The notes under the pieces were generated by a model. That model made no database searches. It was not told the DNA's origin and worked only from the letters and a program-made list of their open reading frames with translations. From positions 868,001 to 932,000 of the forward strand of contig NZ_BQUV01000002.1 of NCBI RefSeq assembly GCF_022835695.1: 64,000 bases of DNA, given 5' to 3'. This DNA is from Bradyrhizobium sp. Ce-3 (GTDB taxonomy: Bacteria > Pseudomonadota > Alphaproteobacteria > Rhizobiales > Xanthobacteraceae). Within the stretch, counting starts at the first letter, position 1. Each line of letters begins with the position of its first letter. A program made the translations under genes and the position numbers. Of this stretch, positions 17,599-25,369 are shown piece by piece.

Positions 17599-18369
17599 AT
17601 GAAAAACGGACAGTTTGATCTCTCGGGCCGGGTCGCGATCGTCACCGGCGGCAATGGCGGCATCGGGCTCGGCATGGTGCGCGGCCTGGCCGATGCCGGC
17701 GCGGCGGTGGCCGTGGTCGGCCGCAACGAGGCGAAATCGAAGGCCGCGGTCGAGGATCTCGGCAAGCGCGGCGTCAAGGCGATCGCGGTGGCAACCGACG
17801 TGACCGACCAGGCTGCGGTCTCGGCCATGGTCGAGCGCGTCATCGGTGAGCTCGGCCGGATCGACATCCTGGTCAACAATGCCGGCATGAGCATCCGCAA
17901 GCCCCCGCACGAGCTCGAGCTCGACGAGTGGAGCAAGGTGATCGACACCAACCTCACCAGCGCCTTCCTGTGCTCGAAGGCGGCGTATCCGGCGCTCAAG
18001 GCGTCGGGCCACGGCAAGATCATCAACATCGGCTCGATGATGTCGATCTTCGGCGCGAGCTTCGCTGCGGCCTATGCCGCGAGCAAGGGCGGCATCGTGC
18101 AGTACACCCGTGCCTGCGCCAACGCCTGGGCGCCCGACAACATTCAGGTCAACGCCATCCTGCCCGGCTGGATCGACACCGACCTGACCAAGGGCGCGCG
18201 CCAGCAGGTTGCCGGGCTGCACGATCGCGTGCTGGCACGTACACCGGCGGGGCGCTGGGGTGTCATCGACGACTTCGCGGGGATTACCGTGTTCCTGGCG
18301 TCGCCGGCGTCGGACTTCGTCACCGGCACCGCGATCCCGGTCGACGGCGGCTATTCGGTGATGGTCTGA
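17599..18369 (+). CDS. Short-chain dehydrogenase/reductase
   Basis: A 256-residue classical SDR, NAD(P)-dependent. Motifs: cofactor site TGGNGGIGLGMVRGL, NNAG in ILVNNAGMSIR, catalytic Ser in IINIGSMMSIFG, and YAASKGG with the Tyr-Lys pair, then PGWIDTDLT. The C-terminal FVTGTAIPVDGGYSVMV is the usual SDR ending. The substrate is unknown. ATG 17599 gives the standard N-terminus (MKNGQFDLSGRVAIVTGG); the longer frame from 17485 has no support. Paralogous OMP genes stand on either side, in opposite orientations. Confidence 0.93.
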   Translation: MKNGQFDLSGRVAIVTGGNGGIGLGMVRGLADAGAAVAVVGRNEAKSKAAVEDLGKRGVKAIAVATDVTDQAAVSAMVERVIGELGRIDILVNNAGMSIRKPPHELELDEWSKVIDTNLTSAFLCSKAAYPALKASGHGKIINIGSMMSIFGASFAAAYAASKGGIVQYTRACANAWAPDNIQVNAILPGWIDTDLTKGARQQVAGLHDRVLARTPAGRWGVIDDFAGITVFLASPASDFVTGTAIPVDGGYSVMV

Positions 18370-18387
18370 TAGCTCAGCCGCAAAACA

Positions 18388-18415
18388 CAGGAGCCCCGGC
18401 TAACCGGGGCTCCTG
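18388..18415. terminator. Hairpin between convergent SDR and OMP genes
   Basis: CAGGAGCCCCGG (18388-18399) and CCGGGGCTCCTG (18404-18415) form a perfect 12-bp stem with a four-base loop. It lies between two convergent stop codons (18369 and 18440), so it can serve both strands; no long T-run is present. Confidence 0.7.
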
Positions 18416-18439
18416 CATCCTGTTCGCCTCAGTCTAAAC

Positions 18440-19216
18440 TCAGTAGCGCGCGATCACCGGCGCGTCGAACTTGTAGTTCATGCGCACCACCGCCCACTGG
18501 ATGTCGCGCGGCCTGGCGTCGAACGTATAGGTCCCCGCCGCGGTGCCGGCGAGCTGATAGGTCTGACGCTCGAACGCCGCGTAATTGTACTCGACGCCGA
18601 TGGTCCAGTTGCGCGTGATGCCGTATTCCCAGCCGGCACCGACCGTCCAGCCGCTGGCCCAGTGGGTCTGGCTGCCCGAGCCGGTTGCCGGCGGCAGGTT
18701 GTCGACGACCGACAGGCGGTTGTTCACGCCGGCATAGCCGCCCTTGAAGTAAAGCAGGTTGTTCTGGATCGCGTAGCCGGCGCGGCCGACGATCGTCGCC
18801 ATCGCATTCGAGCGCCAGCTGAACTGATCATCGCGGCCGAGGCCGAACACCGTGTTGGTGACGCGGCCGGAATTGTCGAGCCCGGAGATCGTGCCCTCGA
18901 CGCCGAACACGAAATTGTTGGCCTGCCAGTTGTAGCCGATCTGGCCGCCGCCCATGAAACCCGATCCGCGCTGACGAAAGCCCTGGCCGGGTGCGAGGTC
19001 GCCGAACGGTGTCGTGTTCGCGCTGTTGACCCATTGCTCGTTGGTCCAGGCGCCGCCGAGATGGCCACCGATGTAGAAGCCGGACCAGTTGTAGATCGTT
19101 TCCACGTAGACCGGCGCCTTGGTGTACGGACGGGCGGCAAGGTCGGCGGCCGATGCGGCGCCGATGCCGAGCGCGGTGGTCACGGTCAACGCGGCGATGA
19201 ATTTGGTATGAAACAT
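18440..19216 (-). CDS. Outer membrane beta-barrel protein (RopB/Omp25 type), second paralog
   Basis: A 258-residue exported barrel protein. Signal peptide MFHTKFIAALTVTTALGIGA then ASAADLAARPYTKAPV, the same mature start as the barrel protein encoded at 16632-17423. Typical strands are YNWSGFYIGGHLGGAWTNEQW, IGYNWQANNFVFGVEGTISG and the ending WAVVRMNYKFDAPVIARY. The two proteins share signal/mature junction and ends but differ in the loops, as expected for surface-exposed regions. ATG 19216 opens the signal peptide. Confidence 0.92.
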   Translation of the reverse strand: MFHTKFIAALTVTTALGIGAASAADLAARPYTKAPVYVETIYNWSGFYIGGHLGGAWTNEQWVNSANTTPFGDLAPGQGFRQRGSGFMGGGQIGYNWQANNFVFGVEGTISGLDNSGRVTNTVFGLGRDDQFSWRSNAMATIVGRAGYAIQNNLLYFKGGYAGVNNRLSVVDNLPPATGSGSQTHWASGWTVGAGWEYGITRNWTIGVEYNYAAFERQTYQLAGTAAGTYTFDARPRDIQWAVVRMNYKFDAPVIARY

Positions 19217-19415
19217 GGTCGCACCCCCAAATTGTCTGATGGGGACGAGGATTCCCAGAGAGACCCTTACCAAAAGAAAACCGCGGGAACCCGCGGCGCA
19301 GAATCCATGTCCGGCGATTTCGAATCATGTCCTGCTGTTGCAACCACGCAACTTCTAACGATCGCTTTAAGAAGCCGTTATCCCTAATCAATTCCGCGCC
19401 AGCCTGCGATGCGCA

Positions 19416-20660
19416 TCAGCTCGCTGCGGGCGAATGCACGTGTTCAGGCCTGACCCCGACCGCGACAAGGCGCGCGGTCAGACCCTGCAGCCAGGGCATC
19501 GCCGTGATCAGCCGCAGCGCGAACGGCGCCGGCTGATCGCCCGCCTGCAGCGCCGCGCTGATGATGTTGTTCTGTGCGATCACTTGCATGCGCTGGGTCA
19601 CCCGCACCGGAAATTCGCGGCGGCGCCTGACAGCATCGAGTTCGTCTTCCGACGGACAGCCTTTGACGAGCTTCGCCGCCAGGATGTTGGCGGTGGCGAC
19701 CGCGTCCTGCACCGCGAGGTTGACGCCGACGCCGCCGATCGGCGACATCGCATGCGCGGCGTCGCCGATGCAGAGCAGGCCGGGACGGGTCCAGCGCTTC
19801 AGGCGGTTGATCGCGACCGTGAGCAGCTTGACGTCGTCAAAGCTTTTCACGTCGGCAATGCCGGCTTTGAGGATCGGCGCCAGCCGCAGCACATCGTCGA
19901 GCAGCGCCGGCAGTCCCCTCGCCTTCAGGGCCTCGTATTGTCCCTTGGCGATCACATAGGCGCATTGCCAGTAGTCGCCGCGGTCGAATGTCACCATCAT
20001 CTTGCCGTGCTCGATGCGGGCAAACAGGTTCTCGGTCTCGTCCGGACGCCGCCCGACGCGAAACCACAGCACGTCCATCGGCGCGCCGATTTCCTCGACC
20101 TCGAGGCCGGCGCGCTCGCGCACGATCGAGTGGCGGCCGTCGCAGCCGATGGTGAGATCCGCCTCGATATCGATCGGGCCGTCGGGCGTCGTCGCGCGGA
20201 CGCCCGCGACGGCGTCGCCGCGTCGGATCAGGTCGGTCGCCTCCGCGTTCATCAGCACCTTCAGCGCGGGAAAACGCGTACCGCTCTGGCGCAGGAAATT
20301 GAGGAAGTCCCACTGCGGCATCATCGCGATGAAGGGATATTTGACGCTGAGGCGGCTGAGGTCCGCGATCCGCACCGAGGTGCCGCCGAACATGCCGTCG
20401 AGCTTCTGGATGTCCTGGTGCGGCAGCTTCAGGAAGCCGTCGATCAGACCGAGCTCGTCCATCACCTGCAAGGTCGAGGGATGCACGGTGTCGCCGCGGA
20501 AGTCGCGGAAGAAGTCGGCGTGCTTCTCCAGCACCACGACATCGACGCCCGCGCGCCCGAGCAGATAGCCGAGCATCATGCCGGCCGGCCCGCCACCGAC
20601 CACGCAGCAGCGCACCTTCATCTGACGCGTCGTCGGTCCTGCCGGATTGCCTGCATCCAT
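19416..20660 (-). CDS. FAD-dependent aromatic-type monooxygenase
   Basis: A 414-residue flavoprotein of the p-hydroxybenzoate hydroxylase/UbiH-like class. The FAD GXGXXG motif is VRCCVVGGGPAGMMLGYLLGR, the DG motif is LTIGCDGRHSIVRERAG, and the second FAD motif is LLCIGDAAHAMSPIGGVGVNLAVQDA. Such enzymes hydroxylate aromatic substrates using NAD(P)H and O2; the substrate here is not evident. The start at 20660 has GAGGGCGGC upstream; ATG 20621 is the alternative directly before the FAD motif. Isolated gene. Confidence 0.9.
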   Translation of the reverse strand: MDAGNPAGPTTRQMKVRCCVVGGGPAGMMLGYLLGRAGVDVVVLEKHADFFRDFRGDTVHPSTLQVMDELGLIDGFLKLPHQDIQKLDGMFGGTSVRIADLSRLSVKYPFIAMMPQWDFLNFLRQSGTRFPALKVLMNAEATDLIRRGDAVAGVRATTPDGPIDIEADLTIGCDGRHSIVRERAGLEVEEIGAPMDVLWFRVGRRPDETENLFARIEHGKMMVTFDRGDYWQCAYVIAKGQYEALKARGLPALLDDVLRLAPILKAGIADVKSFDDVKLLTVAINRLKRWTRPGLLCIGDAAHAMSPIGGVGVNLAVQDAVATANILAAKLVKGCPSEDELDAVRRRREFPVRVTQRMQVIAQNNIISAALQAGDQPAPFALRLITAMPWLQGLTARLVAVGVRPEHVHSPAAS

Positions 20661-20731
20661 GATGCCGCCCTCGCCGCTGCTTCGCCCCTCAGGCTCCGAC
20701 TGTAACGCAGACCGGACGACAAGGATGCAAA

Positions 20732-22228
20732 CTATCGCCTGAACGTCTTGATTTCCGACACGCTGCCGTCGCGATAGGTCAGCTCGACCGAGACCGATTT
20801 GGTCTGCGGCGCGAGCTTCAGATATGGCTGCGCGTCGGACGGGATCGCACTCGGATCGCGCTGATTGCAGGGCGGCATCTTCAACACCTTGTCGGGCACA
20901 GCGGTGTCGATGCCGATCCGCACCTCGCGGATCGCGCAGCGATACGACATCAGATGCGTATAGTAGACCAGCAGCCCGTTGAACTCGCGGAACGACAGCC
21001 AGCTCGTCGCGGTCATGTCGAGGATCTTGCGCTGGTCGCGGATCAGCGCAGCGTCCGGATCGAACTTGATCGGGAACGGCCCCTGCATCTCGCCCTGGCT
21101 ATCGACATAGCGCAGCTGGATGGTGGCCGCCGGCGCGTCGGCCGGCAGTTCGATCGACGGATTGGGCATCCGCTTGCGCGTGCGCGGATCGAGCGTGTCC
21201 ATGAATCCGGTCTCGCGGAAATCGCCGCTGTCGCCGATCCGCCAGGATATGCCGAGCGTCGGATCGGCGATCGAGAACACGACGGTCCAGCCGCCATTGT
21301 GCCGCGAGAAGCTCGCGATCGGCGCGTTGATCGAATCCTCCTTCGGCAGCTTCGGCACCGAGACCGGCGGCAGCGCCGCAACCTGCTGCGCCGGCGCGGA
21401 TGGCCTGGCCGCCTCGGCCTGCCCTTTGGCGATCCCGTTCAGGAAGACGTCGTCGACCATCTGGTCGAAATAAACCGGGATCTGCTTGTGCTTCACGGTG
21501 TCCGCCATCTCGCTGACCAGGCGCCGCGTGCGCTGCGCGACCTGCACAAGGTTTTCGCCGGGCTGCAGCAGCTCCTTGGCAAAGGTCCGCGTGAACACCG
21601 AATTGGGATTGGCATCGTCGTTCGAGAGCCGGTCGAGTGCGGTCTGGCGCGGCCCCGCCGAAAACACCGAGAACACGCCCTCGGGCAGCTGCGTCATCGG
21701 TGCCAGGCCGCCGCCGCCGGCAACCGCGCGCGTGCCGGCGCGTTCGAACGGATTGTTGCGGCAGGCGTCGAACACCAGGATCGAGGTACGCGCCTTCTTG
21801 TTCTGCAGCCGCTCGATGATGCGGTCGGCGAGAACCGAGGCGTCGCGCACCAGCTCCTCCTGCCCTTCGGTCGCTGCCGGCACGTCGGTCGGCAGCAGGA
21901 AGTTCTGGCCTGCGATCTCGAAGCCGTGACCGGCATAGAAGAAGAACGCGGTATCGCCGGGTTCCACGGCGCGATCGAACGCGAGCAGCGTCTCGGAGAA
22001 CGCCTGCCGGTTCAGATTCTCGGCCACCATGACGTTGAAGCCGAGCTGCTTCAGCGTGTCGCCCATGGTGCGGGCATCGTTGACCGCCTTCTGCAGCTTG
22101 GGGACGTTCCTGTAATCATTGTTGCCGATCACCAGCGCGACGCGCTTTTCGGCCTGGGCGGGGGCCGCCGATGCGACGAATGCAACCGCCAACAGGGTCG
22201 CGGAAAGTCTCGAAAGCCAGCTCTTCAT
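20732..22228 (-). CDS. Exported caspase-family (peptidase C14-like) protein
   Basis: A 498-residue protein with signal peptide MKSWLSRLSATLLAVAFVAS-AAPAQA, so a periplasmic or secreted location is expected. The caspase-like p20 domain (about residues 28-260) begins RVALVIGNNDYRNVPKL and has both catalytic residues: His in FFYAGHGFEIAGQNFLLP and Cys in LVFDACRNNPF. After a proline/alanine linker, the C-terminal 200 residues are a predicted beta-rich domain (WTVVFSIADPTLGISWRIGD) of unknown function. These enzymes generally cleave after basic residues in the metacaspase group. ATG 22228 is preceded by GGGAATTGGG. Confidence 0.88.
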   Translation of the reverse strand: MKSWLSRLSATLLAVAFVASAAPAQAEKRVALVIGNNDYRNVPKLQKAVNDARTMGDTLKQLGFNVMVAENLNRQAFSETLLAFDRAVEPGDTAFFFYAGHGFEIAGQNFLLPTDVPAATEGQEELVRDASVLADRIIERLQNKKARTSILVFDACRNNPFERAGTRAVAGGGGLAPMTQLPEGVFSVFSAGPRQTALDRLSNDDANPNSVFTRTFAKELLQPGENLVQVAQRTRRLVSEMADTVKHKQIPVYFDQMVDDVFLNGIAKGQAEAARPSAPAQQVAALPPVSVPKLPKEDSINAPIASFSRHNGGWTVVFSIADPTLGISWRIGDSGDFRETGFMDTLDPRTRKRMPNPSIELPADAPAATIQLRYVDSQGEMQGPFPIKFDPDAALIRDQRKILDMTATSWLSFREFNGLLVYYTHLMSYRCAIREVRIGIDTAVPDKVLKMPPCNQRDPSAIPSDAQPYLKLAPQTKSVSVELTYRDGSVSEIKTFRR

Positions 22229-22479
22229 CCCAATTCCCGCCTGCACGATACGTGCGCCGCTCGTGCGACCGCCGCCTAATAGTCGGATCAGCCATTGGGC
22301 CGGTTCAAGGCCGACGCCGGGCGGGCGTCGCGACCGGCCGCCTCTGGCGCCCTCCGGGCCACCATGGGGCGTCCCATCCGCCTTAGGTCAAGTTTCTTTT
22401 TACGGCCCGCGTGATAGATTCCGGCTTCCATCCGGCGCGAGCTCTCCGCACGTCGCAAGGGCTTTCCAGGGGCTTTCCC

Positions 22480-23436
22480 GTGTACACATGGTCCACTGAG
22501 CAGGTCGATCCCCGGGATCGCTTCGACTATTGGCGCGAGGTGCGCGCCAAGGGCCTGTTCGGCGTAACCGCGGAACTCGATCCCGAGCATCGCCGTGACT
22601 TCTTCGGCGAGTTTTCGCTGCGCCAGCTCGGCGATGCCGGACTGGTCGAGCTGCGCGCCTCGCCCTACCGCGTCGAGCGGCGCGCCGGCGACATCGCCGA
22701 TGCGGCCAGCGACAGCATCTGCGTCTACCAGCAGCTCGGCGGCGGCGGCTGGTTCGGCGGCGCACGGCTCGATGAGTTCGCGGTGCGCGACGGGATGTTC
22801 GCGACCAGCTATTCCGACCTGCCCTATCGCACCGTCCCGCTGCACGATGACGGCTTTCATCTGCGCATCATCAAGATCCCGGTGGGGAACCTGGTGCCGC
22901 CGGGCGCCGAGCTCGGCGAACTCGTCGCAAGGCCCGTGCAGGATGAGGCCGCGCTGCGACCCTTGCTGGAGTCCTGCTTCCGCGACCTCGTCGAAGACAA
23001 GGATGCAACCGCGGCCGCCGATACGGCTCCGATGGTGCAGGCGCTTGCCCATATCGCGCTGATCGAGCGCGGTATCATGCGGCCAAAGAGCCGGCTCGCG
23101 CAGCAGGCGCTGCGCACCGCCCATTTGTCGCTGGCCCGCCGCCTGATCCGGCGCCACCTCTCGAACGCGGCGCTGACGCCGGCCCTGATTGCCGGCCTGC
23201 TCGGCATCTCGGTCCGTCACCTGCACATCCTGTTCGAGGAAACCGAGAACAGCTTCTCGGAGACCGTCACCGCGCTCCGGCTCGCGCAAAGCCGCCGCCT
23301 GCTCCGCGAGCGGCCCGGGCAGACCATCGCCGAGGTCGCCTTTGCCTGCGGCTTCGAGAGCCTCGCGACGTTCTACCGCCTGTTCAATGCGTCCGAATCG
23401 ATGACACCGGGCGATTACCGGGCGCGCGTGGCCTGA
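22480..23436 (+). CDS. AraC-family transcriptional regulator with AraC_binding_2-like sensor domain
   Basis: About 318 residues from GTG 22480, which has AGGGG upstream (the frame opens earlier at GTG 22411). The first 190 residues (DRFDYWREVRAKGLFGV, RASPYRVERRAGDIADAASDSICVYQQLGG) match the sensor layout of AraC-binding-like domain regulators. The C-terminal 100 residues are a double HTH: LIAGLLGISVRHLHILFEE and IAEVAFACGFESLATFYRLFNASESMTPGDYR. The inducer is unknown. A second regulator at 24351-25187 is highly similar over the last 150 residues. Confidence 0.88.
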   Translation: MYTWSTEQVDPRDRFDYWREVRAKGLFGVTAELDPEHRRDFFGEFSLRQLGDAGLVELRASPYRVERRAGDIADAASDSICVYQQLGGGGWFGGARLDEFAVRDGMFATSYSDLPYRTVPLHDDGFHLRIIKIPVGNLVPPGAELGELVARPVQDEAALRPLLESCFRDLVEDKDATAAADTAPMVQALAHIALIERGIMRPKSRLAQQALRTAHLSLARRLIRRHLSNAALTPALIAGLLGISVRHLHILFEETENSFSETVTALRLAQSRRLLRERPGQTIAEVAFACGFESLATFYRLFNASESMTPGDYRARVA

Positions 23437-23552
23437 GCGCCGATCCGGACCGGCCGGCACACCGGGCTGTTGCGGGTTGCTAAACCGCCTTGATACCCGT
23501 AATCGGGATTCCCGGCGTCGCCCGCCGCTCCCTTGTCGTCCTCGGAATCCGG

Positions 23553-24167
23553 ATGTCGAAGAAGATGATCAAGCCCGGACCTGACCTGCTGACGCAGGTC
23601 AACCAGGCCTTTCTCGACTACGGCTATGGCGGTCTGTCGATGGTCGGGCTGGCCAAGGCCTGCGGCTTCACGCAGCGCGCGCTGTATTACTATTTCAGCA
23701 ACAAGGAAGAGGCGTTTCGCGCGGTCATCGGCTGGCGCCACGTCGAGGACGTCGCACTTGCGCTGGAGGCCGGCCGGTCCGTGCGGGCCAAGGGTGGCGG
23801 CGCGCTGGATATCTTCGCGACCATCCTCGACGTCCGCTACGGCGAGACGCGGCGGCGCCTGACGCGCTCGCCGCACACCGTCGAACTCAATGCCGAGGCC
23901 TTCAAGCGCTGCCGCGACCTGATGATCAAATCCGCCATCTCATTCCAGGCTGACCTGGAGACACTGGTGATCGATTTGCAGAGCGCGCGGCTCCTGAAGC
24001 TCACTGGCGCGTTCACGCCGGCGCAGATCGCGCAGGCGCTCGCCGACGGCGCACGTGCCGTCAACCAGGCGCTGCCGCCGATCGCCCGCGACGACTTCGC
24101 GGCCCGCTACCGCCAGATGTGCGCGATGGTGCTGTACGGCTGTGCCGTGATGCCGAAGCGGAAGTAA
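23553..24167 (+). CDS. TetR/AcrR-family transcriptional regulator
   Basis: About 204 residues from ATG 23553. The N-terminal HTH is standard for the family: LLTQVNQAFLDYGYGGLSMVGLAKACGFTQRALYYYFSNKEEAFRAVI. The remainder is the helical ligand-binding domain, with no recognisable inducer site. TetR members usually repress a divergent or downstream gene, but both neighbours are AraC-type regulators and no obvious target is adjacent. An in-frame start at 23490 would add 21 residues with no family match. Confidence 0.87.
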   Translation: MSKKMIKPGPDLLTQVNQAFLDYGYGGLSMVGLAKACGFTQRALYYYFSNKEEAFRAVIGWRHVEDVALALEAGRSVRAKGGGALDIFATILDVRYGETRRRLTRSPHTVELNAEAFKRCRDLMIKSAISFQADLETLVIDLQSARLLKLTGAFTPAQIAQALADGARAVNQALPPIARDDFAARYRQMCAMVLYGCAVMPKRK

Positions 24168-24280
24168 TCCGCGGGGCGGCGCGCGGCCGCCGCCGATCGG
24201 CAAAACTCCCCTGACTGTCGACCATCACCGACCGGCCGGACCATTTCGCCGGCCGTGGACAAGTTCTGGCGCATGTAACC

Positions 24281-24311
24281 TATTTCATATTTTACATGAC
24301 TATGTGAAATA
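24281..24311. promoter_or_regulatory. A+T-rich partial palindrome before the second AraC-type gene
   Basis: TATTTCA (24281-24287) and TGAAATA (24305-24311) form inverted arms around TACATGACTATG, which itself contains ACAT-GACT-ATGT. The stretch is strikingly A+T-rich for this GC-rich region and ends 40 bp before the ATG at 24351. It is a plausible operator or promoter element; no known factor was matched. Confidence 0.35.
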
Positions 24312-24350
24312 TACGATATCGCATCGCAAAGCCCTTTGGAGAGGTCTCGA

Positions 24351-25187
24351 ATGGCTGACATGGGACAAACGGACGACCCGGCCGATCGTGGCGCGATTGC
24401 GCGTTCTCTGAACCGAAGTGATCAGCCTGCGCGCATTGAGAAGATAATTTCCGGCGATTTCGCCAGAACCGCGCTGGCGCTTCGCCCCGGCTCGGCACAG
24501 CCAATTTCCTTACTGGCGAGGCGCGCTCTGATGCGGAGCGAAGGGTCATGCACGATGCGCGGTAAGCAGGAGGATCACAGCCCGGAGACGCCATCCACAG
24601 GCCCGGCGCGCGCTCCTGCCGCTGCTGCCATGGACCTGCACGTCGATCAGGCACACGCCCTGGAGCTCGTGCGTGCGAGCTCCGCGGCGCCAAGCAATCG
24701 CGGCTGGGCACCGTTGCTCGAAGCCTGCCTTGCCGACTTCAAGGAGGCGACCGAAGCCGGTGATACCGCGTGCATTCCTGCGCTGGTTAAGATCGTGGCC
24801 GACCTTGCGCTGATCGAGCGCGGCGCGATCCGGCCCGGCAGCCGCCGTGCCCAGCAGGCGCTGCGCGTCGGCCGGCTCAGCCTCGCGCGCCGTCTGATCA
24901 CGCGCCATCTCGCGAAGCCGGCGTTGTCGCCCGGCATGGTCGCCGAGATGCTCGGCGTCTCGGTCCGCTACCTGCACGTTCTGTTCGAAGCGACCGGGGC
25001 GAGCTTTTCGCAGACCGTCACCGCCGAGCGCCTGAGCGAGAGCCGCAGGCTGCTCTGCGAGAAGCCGCCGCGGCCGATCGCCGATGTTGCCCTGTCCTGC
25101 GGGTTCGGCAGCCTGGCGACCTTCTACCGGATCTTCAGCGCATCCGAGGGCCTGACGCCCGGCGAGTACCGGGCCGCGGGGCACTAG
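24351..25187 (+). CDS. AraC-type HTH protein lacking the usual sensor domain
   Basis: About 278 residues from ATG 24351, supported by a strong ribosome site (GGAGAGG). The C-terminal half repeats the DNA-binding part of the regulator at 22480-23436: both have ALIERG-x-IRP/MRP, SLARRLI-x-RHL, LGVSVRYLHVLFE and IADVALSCGFGSLATFYRIF. The N-terminal 125 residues are unrelated to the sensor of the paralog and low in recognisable structure. It looks like a duplicate that lost or replaced its sensor. It is 180 bp upstream of a large autotransporter gene on the same strand, a possible target. Confidence 0.8.
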   Translation: MADMGQTDDPADRGAIARSLNRSDQPARIEKIISGDFARTALALRPGSAQPISLLARRALMRSEGSCTMRGKQEDHSPETPSTGPARAPAAAAMDLHVDQAHALELVRASSAAPSNRGWAPLLEACLADFKEATEAGDTACIPALVKIVADLALIERGAIRPGSRRAQQALRVGRLSLARRLITRHLAKPALSPGMVAEMLGVSVRYLHVLFEATGASFSQTVTAERLSESRRLLCEKPPRPIADVALSCGFGSLATFYRIFSASEGLTPGEYRAAGH

Positions 25188-25369
25188 CGCCTGGCCGCGG
25201 CCTCGCCGCGGCCCGAAGCGGTCCGCGCAGCATGGTGCCGGGCGGCCACACCTGAAACGCATTTTTTCAGCAGCCGCGTTTTGGATCGACGGTATGCGCG
25301 GACTGAGAAGACACCGCACGACCGTTGCGCCAGAAACAACCAGTTACAAAGGCATGTGGGGGCATGGTC

